From NCBI GenBank assembly GCA_021848765.1, contig JAJZTU010000030.1, positions 1 to 19,339 on the forward strand: a DNA stretch of 19,339 nucleotides, written 5' to 3'. This document shows, piece after piece, positions 14,188 through 19,339 of the stretch (the stretch's first letter is position 1; the number at the start of each line of letters is the position of its first letter). A program made the translations under genes and the position numbers. This DNA comes from Bacillota bacterium (GTDB lineage: Bacteria > Bacillota > GCA-003054495 > Carboxydocellales > JAJZTU01). The notes beneath the pieces were generated by a model that saw only the letters and a program-made list of their open reading frames with translations, ran no database searches and had not been told where the DNA came from.

Positions 14188-15399
14188 ATGGCTCTTTGGA
14201 CTATGGAGAATCCGCGCCCTGAATTAAATTTTAATCTTGTTACCGTTGATTCCGGTCTGCTGCTAAAGCAGGAATCTAAAGACAGAGTTATTAAGACATT
14301 GAACCGTTTAGATAGTATTCGTTTAGGGTTCTTAGTCCATGGAGATAATAAAGAGGAACGAAACGCGTCTGAAAGCTTGGTTAAAGCCCTTGGTCTACAC
14401 ACTTCCAAAATCTTAGAGGTTAAGGATAGAAGTTCTCAGGCTGATGCCATCCTTGGAATGGCACTCGGTAAGGGAAAAGCTTCTCTACCGGCGAAACTGG
14501 CTGCGGGCAAGCATATATTACATTTAGGGGAACGGAGGAGCGGGTTTATTAGCACTTTCAATCCTCCGAAAGATTTAGCCTGTCATAAGTTTCATAAAGT
14601 TGTTTGGGCCACCGAATGCCCTTATGACTGCGCATACTGTTATCTGCAGTTAACCTTTAGAATGGTCCCATATATTCGGCAGTATTTGAACCTAGAGGAT
14701 CTGTTTACAGAAATAAATAAAATAGATTCTCTGGGGAAACAGGTAGTATTGAACTCTGGGGAACTTGCTGACTCTTTAGCTGTTGACAATATTACACAAA
14801 TAGCTTCTGAGGTCATTAATGCGGTACTCAGGACACGTAATGTTCAACTTTTGTTGCTTACAAAGAGTTCAAACATTGACCACTTGCCCGACATTGATAA
14901 TGACAAAGTGATTCTGGCTGCGAGTATTACTACTCCGTATAATGCAGCTACTTTTGAACCCGGGACAGCAAACCCTTATGATAGGATTGAGGGGCTGTCC
15001 AAAGCTCAAGAAAAAGGTTACCGGATTCGTTGCCGCATTGATCCAATTATCACTCATGCTGAAGATTGGGAAGGCGACTATTGCAAAGTTATTAAATATC
15101 TATTTGATGCTGTAAAACCTGAAGTAATTACAATTGGCCAGCCGCGATTCTACCCAATTCTTCTTCAGTTTATCAAAAGGCGGAACCAAGAGGTCGGAGA
15201 ATTTTTTGAAAACTGTGCAGGGGTGTCAGCCGGTGAACGCCAACGCACTGAATTCCGTGAAAGGGCGGAGGTTTACCGCAAGATCGCCCATATGATTGAG
15301 AAACATGGTGGTAGCGTAACAATTGCACCTTGTAAAGAAGAGCCTAAGATGTTAAAGGAATTGGGGTTAAACCTTAGGAAATGTAATTGCATAATTTAG
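14188..15399 (+). CDS. Spore photoproduct lyase-like radical SAM protein
   Basis: This protein of about 403 residues carries the radical SAM cluster motif in ATECPYDCAYCYLQ (CxxxCxxC, Cys codons about 14618-14640), followed by PYIRQYLNLEDLF. That matches the YCYLQ...PYIRVYVNLDE block of spore photoproduct lyase-family enzymes. A C-terminal Cys set (APCKEEPK, then CNCII at the very end) could bind a further cluster or serve as a reactive site. The N-terminal 125 residues or so are a separate domain. The start is ATG 14188 behind GGTGGAGGTG; an upstream GTG at 14164 lies before that site. The promoter carries a LexA-like box, consistent with DNA repair or damage response. Whether it repairs spore photoproduct is not shown; it may be a paralogue. 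It ends tail-to-tail with tcmP. Confidence 0.85.
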   Translation: MALWTMENPRPELNFNLVTVDSGLLLKQESKDRVIKTLNRLDSIRLGFLVHGDNKEERNASESLVKALGLHTSKILEVKDRSSQADAILGMALGKGKASLPAKLAAGKHILHLGERRSGFISTFNPPKDLACHKFHKVVWATECPYDCAYCYLQLTFRMVPYIRQYLNLEDLFTEINKIDSLGKQVVLNSGELADSLAVDNITQIASEVINAVLRTRNVQLLLLTKSSNIDHLPDIDNDKVILAASITTPYNAATFEPGTANPYDRIEGLSKAQEKGYRIRCRIDPIITHAEDWEGDYCKVIKYLFDAVKPEVITIGQPRFYPILLQFIKRRNQEVGEFFENCAGVSAGERQRTEFRERAEVYRKIAHMIEKHGGSVTIAPCKEEPKMLKELGLNLRKCNCII

Positions 15400-16465
15400 A
15401 AAAGACTTGTTTGATATTGAAGTTCACCAGAGAAGGAAATTAAATCCTTCTCTTTTTTATTAGGGTATTTCTCTACGACATTAACGGCTTTGGCCTTTTT
15501 AAGAATTCTTAACCCGTAATCAACATCTTTTTTAAGATATTTGGTGACCTCAATAGTCTTGGCGATAACTATCTCCCTGTTTAGGGTTTGCCCTTTGAAT
15601 CGTTCAAACAGTTCTTGGTCTATAGGTTTTTTATTTAGGTCATCAAATGTCATTTGGTATAAAACCTTATTTTCTTCTCTTGCGATAATATCTTTCATTA
15701 TCCAAAGGGTGACTGGGCTGCGGGTAAAGTATATCAGGTAAAAATAGGTCCGGTCTTGTTTAGGTTTTTTTACTTTTATTGAAATAACATAGTAGCCCAG
15801 TTTCCTTATTTGTTCCTTAAAAGGTCTAACAGTTTTTTCTCTTTTTCTTTTCGTAAACCATTAAACATAATAGATTGCCATTCGTCGGTTCCAAAAAGGG
15901 CTGTTACGGCTTCTGGTGTTTGTGTGCTCCAATGCTGAATGCTATCATAGGCAAAGTTTAGTAGTACCTCGGTTTTTTCATTTTGGGCTATCATTTCAAA
16001 ATGAGAATAATTTGCATCGGCGTAACCAAATGGGTCAATAAAAAAGAAGGCTAAACATCTATTGATTTTATTAATTTCCGCTAAAATTTCCCGAATCCTA
16101 ACATCAAAGGAACCGTGATAGTTTATTATAACCATGTTTTTCCTAAATTCATCGGTTTCTTTTTCTAGACGGTAATACAATTCCTTATCGAGCTCAACAT
16201 TGAAGCAACAAAAAGACATATTTGCCCCAGATTCTTCTTGCAAAATTCGAGCGGCTATCACGGGAGAACATTCTTCGCCTGTATCATAACGACCTGGACC
16301 GGCGAATCCGTCAATATAGCAAGCCGTAGGAAAATATTTTCTGGCAATCATAGCCCAGGGTCTTAGATAACTCTCAAGAATAATATGTTTAGTAATAGTT
16401 TGGGATTCTTTTTGCTGAAAAAACTTCTTAGTTTTTGCTAATTTAGATGGCTTATGAAGGTTCAT
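15396..16465 (-). pseudogene. tcmP: Three-Cys-motif partner protein TcmP, frameshifted
   Basis: TcmP proteins have a methyltransferase-like fold, occur next to three-Cys-motif (radical SAM-like) proteins, and have no settled function. The N-terminal part begins at 16465 (MNLHKPSKLAKTKKF) behind GGTGGTGG on the minus strand. It shows a Lys/His-rich N-terminus, YIDGFAGPGRY (SAM-binding-like), a glycine/SPVIAARIL block and FFFIDPFGYADANYSHFEMI. It stops at 15806, after RNK. The C-terminal part follows in the -1 frame: RNQIRKLGYYVISIKVKK, TYFYLIYFTRSP and on to the stop at 15396. One missing base near 15812 explains the break and would restore about 356 residues, normal for the family. The stop overlaps the stop of the radical SAM gene (15396-15399). 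Confidence 0.8.
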
Positions 16466-16807
16466 TTTTACCACCACCGTTACTAAATTAAATTTAAGAC
16501 CCAAGAAACAAAGCAATAAAGGAGGCATGCATTTACGGTTATAACTTATTGTCAGAGGTTCAATTGTGTCCAATTTTGTCAAATTCCAACAAAACGCGTA
16601 TGACTCACAGCTAATGGTAGTAGGTCTTATATATTTTAATTATTAGGTGATTTCAATATAAATTTCCAAATTCCTGCTGATGTAAATATAAAGGATGCCG
16701 AAACTAACTGGATTTTGCAGGAATCCTTCGAGTTTTATGGAAATACTGTTAAAACGTGAAGGTAGGAGCCATCAAATTGCTATCCGCCGAAACCTATATA
16801 GACACTG
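16466..16807. other. Non-coding interval upstream of tcmP and the spoIIIA operon
   Basis: No gene is supported here. 16561-16580 holds two tandem ten-base units (CAATTGTGTC, CAATTTTGTC) that on the minus strand create a TTGACA-like -35 upstream of tcmP. No clean -10 was found. The block around 16710-16770, with GCAGGAATCC and GTTAAAACGTGAAGG, looks patterned but is unassigned. Confidence 0.4.
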
Positions 16808-16839
16808 AAGACCAACTGCATCTGCAGTAGGTCTTTTTT
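16808..16839 (+). terminator. Strong bidirectional-looking terminator
   Basis: AAGACCAACTGCA (16808-16820) and TGCAGTAGGTCTT (16823-16835) form a 13-position stem with one A-A mismatch, followed by TTTTA. It isolates the spoIIIA operon from upstream transcription. The region 16840-16990 contains nothing else recognisable. Confidence 0.88.
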
Positions 16840-16992
16840 ATTTTGGTATTGACCGCTTCAGGTAACACATACTTGAGTTTTGCTCTTTTGGGGAGGCCAG
16901 GTTGGGATTATACCCACAGAGTAGCAACCACTCGATATTTTCCTATTCAACGACTTTGGTACTTTTAAGCCTAATCCATGTGATTAAAAGAG

Positions 16993-17022
16993 TCATAAAC
17001 GCTGCCCGTCCACCATATACAT
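16993..17022 (+). promoter_or_regulatory. Candidate sigma-E promoter of the spoIIIA operon
   Basis: TCATAAA (16993-16999), then 14 bases, then CATATACAT (17014-17022). This resembles the sigma-E consensus TCATATT-N13/14-CATACAAT, and spoIIIA is a known sigma-E operon in Bacillus. The predicted leader is about 60 bases. Confidence 0.6.
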
Positions 17023-17091
17023 GGACTAGAGCTTACCGGAGAGGCAATGGTTGGCGCACCGGCGCCCTGAGCAAGAAGGGAGGCCCTGCAG

Positions 17092-18117
17092 GTGGGTACT
17101 CTGAAACCCTTTTCAGACATACAAGTGGACAAGACAGCAAATCAATCCCTGAAGCCAGGCGGCTCCCCCCTGGAGATGGTTCTGGATTTGCTGCCCTCAA
17201 ACCTCAGTCAGGTGCTCTCCCACCTGACACCGGAAATACTGGCCCAAGTGGAGGAGATCCGCATCCGCCAGGGGCGGCCCCTGATGGTGCGCTGCCACCA
17301 GCGGGAGCACTTTGTGAACTTCAACGGGGTGAGCCAGGACAGTGACCGGGCCTATCTGGTGACCAGGGAAGATGTTAACCGGACCGTCCAGGTTTTGACC
17401 GGCTCTTCCCTTTATGCGGTGGAAGAAGAATTGCGGCACGGCTACCTCACCATTCCCGGAGGCCACCGGGTCGGGCTGGCCGGACGGGTAGTAGTTAAGG
17501 ACGGCCAGGTGGAAACCATCCGCAATATTGCGGGACTTAACCTGCGGCTGGCCCGGGAGTTCCCGGGGGCGGGTTCAGCTATTCTTCCCTACCTCGTTGA
17601 CCGTCACACCAAAGAACTCCGGCATACCCTGATAGTCTCCCCGCCGCGTTGCGGTAAGACCACCATACTGAGAGACCTGGTGCGCCAGGTGAGCAGCGGG
17701 GTGCCGGAGCTAGGACTGATGGGCCGGACTGTCGGCGTGGTAGACGAGCGTTCCGAGATTGCCGGGAGTTACAAGGGAGTCCCCCAGTTGGATGTGGGTT
17801 TAAGGACGGATGTGCTGGATGCGTGTCCGAAAGCCCAGGGAATGATGATGTTGGTCCGGGCCATGGGCCCGGAGGTAATAGTAGCCGATGAAATAGGCCG
17901 TCCCGAGGACTTCCAGGCCCTGGAGGAGGTTATTAATGCCGGGATTAAGGTTCTGACCAGCCTTCATGGCAGGGACCTGTCCGACTTGGAAAAGCGCCCC
18001 AGTACCAGGGCTCTTCTGGAACGGGGGGTTTTTGAACGACTGGTATTCCTTAGTCGTCGCTCCGGGGTGGCCACAGTGGAACAAATCCTGGACGGCCGCA
18101 CCTTAAAACCGGTCTAA
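17092..18117 (+). CDS. spoIIIAA: Stage III sporulation protein AA, engulfment-channel ATPase
   Basis: This is the mother-cell AAA-type ATPase of the SpoIIIA-SpoIIQ channel, required for late forespore development. The family resembles type II/IV secretion ATPases. At 341 residues it is slightly longer than Bacillus SpoIIIAA (about 307). An N-terminal recognition part contains EEIRIRQGRPLMV. Walker A lies in SPPRCGKTTILRDLV (about residues 182-196), an arginine-rich DERSEIAGSYKGVPQ block at about 222-236, and Walker B in EVIVADEIGR (about 261-270). All key residues are present. GTG 17092 follows GGGAGG (17078-17083); an ATG at 17176 would fit the usual family length but has a badly placed site. 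It is the first gene of the operon. Confidence 0.95.
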   Translation: MGTLKPFSDIQVDKTANQSLKPGGSPLEMVLDLLPSNLSQVLSHLTPEILAQVEEIRIRQGRPLMVRCHQREHFVNFNGVSQDSDRAYLVTREDVNRTVQVLTGSSLYAVEEELRHGYLTIPGGHRVGLAGRVVVKDGQVETIRNIAGLNLRLAREFPGAGSAILPYLVDRHTKELRHTLIVSPPRCGKTTILRDLVRQVSSGVPELGLMGRTVGVVDERSEIAGSYKGVPQLDVGLRTDVLDACPKAQGMMMLVRAMGPEVIVADEIGRPEDFQALEEVINAGIKVLTSLHGRDLSDLEKRPSTRALLERGVFERLVFLSRRSGVATVEQILDGRTLKPV

Positions 18118-18170
18118 TTTGTTGAAACCGGTCAATTTGTTGAAAATGGTCTGAGCTGTTGAAAGGCAGG
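18116..18170 (+). repeat. Short tandem repeat between spoIIIAA and spoIIIAB
   Basis: Two 18-base units (18116-18133 and 18134-18151) differ at two positions, and a weaker third (18152-18170) shares CTGTTGAAA. The third carries the ribosome binding site of spoIIIAB, so copy number could change the intergenic spacing. Confidence 0.6.
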
Positions 18171-18179
18171 TGAAACCCT

Positions 18180-18698
18180 TTGTTAAAGCTTATGGGGGCA
18201 GCACTGGTAATAGGGGCTTGTACCCTGACCGGGCGGGCGGTTGCTAAGGCCTTCGCCGAGCGGCCCAGGCAACTTAGAGCGCTCCGGTCATCCTTACAGG
18301 AACTGGAGACAGAAATCGTCTACGGGGCGGTACCCATGCAGGAAGCACTGGAACACCTTGCTGCCAGGGGTGATCCCCTGGTGCGCAAGTTTTACAGCCT
18401 GGTATTGACTGCATTGGAAAACATGAGGGGCCGTACAGCAGCAGAGGCCTGGAGCGAAGCTTTGGAGAAGTGGCAGGGGAGCACCTATCTCACCCAGGAT
18501 GACCTGGTGACCTTGAGGGTGCTGGGGAACTCCCTGGGGGTTTCCGACCGCCTGGACCAGCAAAAACACCTGCGGCTGGCCGGGGAAAAACTGGCTCTGG
18601 GAGAAGCGGGGGCCTGGGAGGTAGCGGCCAAGACAGTAAAACCCTGGAACTACCTGGGTCTCCTCGGAGGGCTTGTAATTGTCCTAATCTTTATATAG
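18180..18698 (+). CDS. spoIIIAB: Stage III sporulation protein AB
   Basis: This 172-residue membrane protein matches the usual SpoIIIAB length. An N-terminal membrane segment (MGAALVIGACTLTGRAVA) is followed by a helical domain with RALRSSLQELETEIVYG and a central ALENMRGRTAAEAW. The C-terminal segment GGLVIVLIFI anchors it to the membrane. In this family it is thought to act as the platform for SpoIIIAA, like GspF-type proteins. The start is TTG 18180, seven bases behind AGGTG; a TTG start with the second codon CTN-like is unusual but no better codon exists. It follows spoIIIAA by about 60 bases of repeat. Confidence 0.93.
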   Translation: MLKLMGAALVIGACTLTGRAVAKAFAERPRQLRALRSSLQELETEIVYGAVPMQEALEHLAARGDPLVRKFYSLVLTALENMRGRTAAEAWSEALEKWQGSTYLTQDDLVTLRVLGNSLGVSDRLDQQKHLRLAGEKLALGEAGAWEVAAKTVKPWNYLGLLGGLVIVLIFI

Positions 18699-18723
18699 TC
18701 AACAGGAAAGGGGACGTTAGAGC

Positions 18724-18921
18724 ATGGACTTGGATTTGATTTTTCAGATTGCCGGGATCGGCATCCTTCTGGGGGTGCTGCACATGGTACTCAAACAGGC
18801 TGGCAAAGAAGAGATGGCGACCCTGGCAGGAATAGCCGCAGTTGCAGTTGTGCTGATCATGGTGGTGAGAGTGGTGGCTGACCTCTTTGACCAGGTCCAG
18901 AGGGTGTTTAAGCTCTACTAG
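18724..18921 (+). CDS. spoIIIAC: Stage III sporulation protein AC
   Basis: This 65-residue two-span membrane protein has the normal SpoIIIAC length. It begins MDLDLIFQIAGIGILLGVLH and has a conserved KQAGKEEMA loop before the second span (about residues 33-52). It is part of the SpoIIIA channel complex in the mother-cell membrane. ATG 18724 follows GGAAAGGGGA at a slightly long distance. Confidence 0.95.
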   Translation: MDLDLIFQIAGIGILLGVLHMVLKQAGKEEMATLAGIAAVAVVLIMVVRVVADLFDQVQRVFKLY

Positions 18922-18932
18922 GGGTGATGCTT

Positions 18933-19319
18933 ATGGAAATTGTGCAGGTTGTGAGTTTAGGCCTCCTGGTAACCTTCCTCATCGTCCTGATTAAGCAGCA
19001 GAGGCCGGATTTTGCCATGTTCCTCAGCATTGTGGTAGGTGTCGCCATTTTTCTCATGATGCTGGGGAAAATCGAAGCAGTGTTCAATGTCCTTACCGAC
19101 CTGGGCAGCCGGGCCAATGTGAACATGATTTACATGGGGACAGTGCTGAAAATCATCGGAATAGCCTACATAGCCGAGTTCGGAGCACAGGTTTGCCGGG
19201 ATGCCGGTGAAGGGGTGGTGGCCACTAAAATTGAGTTTGCTGCCAAAATAGTGGTCATGGTAATGGCTATACCTATCATCCTGGCCATTCTGGAGGCCCT
19301 GTTGAAATTGATTCCATAA
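18933..19319 (+). CDS. spoIIIAD: Stage III sporulation protein AD
   Basis: This membrane protein of about 128 residues starts MEIVQVVSLGLLVTFLIVLI, has the family KQQRPDFAMFLSIV loop and ends with a hydrophobic segment around MAIPIILAILEALLKLIP. About four membrane segments are visible. ATG 18933 is well placed behind AGGGGTGA; GTG 18924 and ATG 18927 in the same frame would overlap that site. It is part of the SpoIIIA channel. Confidence 0.93.
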   Translation: MEIVQVVSLGLLVTFLIVLIKQQRPDFAMFLSIVVGVAIFLMMLGKIEAVFNVLTDLGSRANVNMIYMGTVLKIIGIAYIAEFGAQVCRDAGEGVVATKIEFAAKIVVMVMAIPIILAILEALLKLIP

Positions 19320-19330
19320 GGTGTGATACG

Positions 19331-19339
19331 ATGAAAAAA
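19331..19339 (+). CDS. spoIIIAE: Start of spoIIIAE (first three codons only)
   Basis: ATG 19331 behind AAGGTGTGA, then two Lys codons before the window ends. The identity rests on the fixed gene order of the spoIIIA operon, not on sequence. Confidence 0.6.

Noticed and set aside
15806..15816. Programmed -1 frameshift in tcmP
   Set aside because: The bases at the join do not form a slippery heptamer, and no downstream stem was obvious. A simple indel is more likely.
16902..17345. A 147-codon plus-strand open frame overlapping the spoIIIAA start
   Set aside because: Pro/Gly-rich translation without family features, overlapping a certain gene in another frame.

Overview
The window looks like chromosome from an anaerobic, endospore-forming clostridial Firmicute, probably of the Peptococcaceae/Desulfotomaculum type. 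The evidence is the start of a spoIIIA sporulation operon, a spore photoproduct lyase-like radical SAM protein, a [NiFe]-hydrogenase remnant, Firmicute-type ribosome binding sites and signs of selenocysteine use. The genus is inferred from gene content, not from a marker gene.

Layout. 1-3233: the 3' part of a Na+/Ca2+ exchanger-family antiporter, then a methyl-accepting chemotaxis protein behind a candidate sigma-D promoter. 3325-4019: a gene-free, GC-rich block of two ~218-bp palindromic elements in opposite orientation. Each is capped by two hairpins with the hexaloop GTCCGT, and the stems differ between copies by paired changes. 4080-5145: a NapH-like polyferredoxin membrane protein behind a CRP/FNR-type site and an extended -10 promoter. 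5184-8426: an NlpC/P60 lipoprotein (minus strand), a TolB-like propeller lipoprotein and a DUF2680 exported protein. 8546-9552: a compact operon read here as a selenoprotein operon, with a MerT-like protein carrying an in-frame TGA (CxxU), a rhodanese lipoprotein, and a 46-residue membrane peptide with an in-frame TGA in a Gly-rich GGGUG motif. A SECIS-like hairpin follows each TGA at bacterial spacing. 9580-11447: a regulator with three tandem Cro/CI HTH domains and an ADP-ribosylglycohydrolase. 11619-13177: a GltB2-type glutamate synthase FMN domain gene, frameshifted near its 5' end. 13348-14030: a [NiFe]-hydrogenase locus reduced to the N-terminus of the small subunit joined to a 5'-truncated cytochrome b.

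14105-16465: a visibly AT-richer accessory segment. It holds a spore photoproduct lyase-like radical SAM gene with a LexA/DinR-like box between its -35 and -10, meeting tail-to-tail (overlapping stops) a frameshifted tcmP gene. 16808-19339: a strong terminator, a candidate sigma-E promoter, then spoIIIAA, spoIIIAB, spoIIIAC, spoIIIAD and the first codons of spoIIIAE, which encode the mother-cell channel complex needed for sigma-G activity in the forespore.

The strongest candidates for something undescribed are the two-selenoprotein operon (including the small GGGU peptide, which ordinary gene calling would miss or truncate) and the paired palindromic GTCCGT-loop elements. Three genes are broken (gltB2, tcmP, the hydrogenase locus). 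For the first two a sequencing indel cannot be excluded from this sequence alone.
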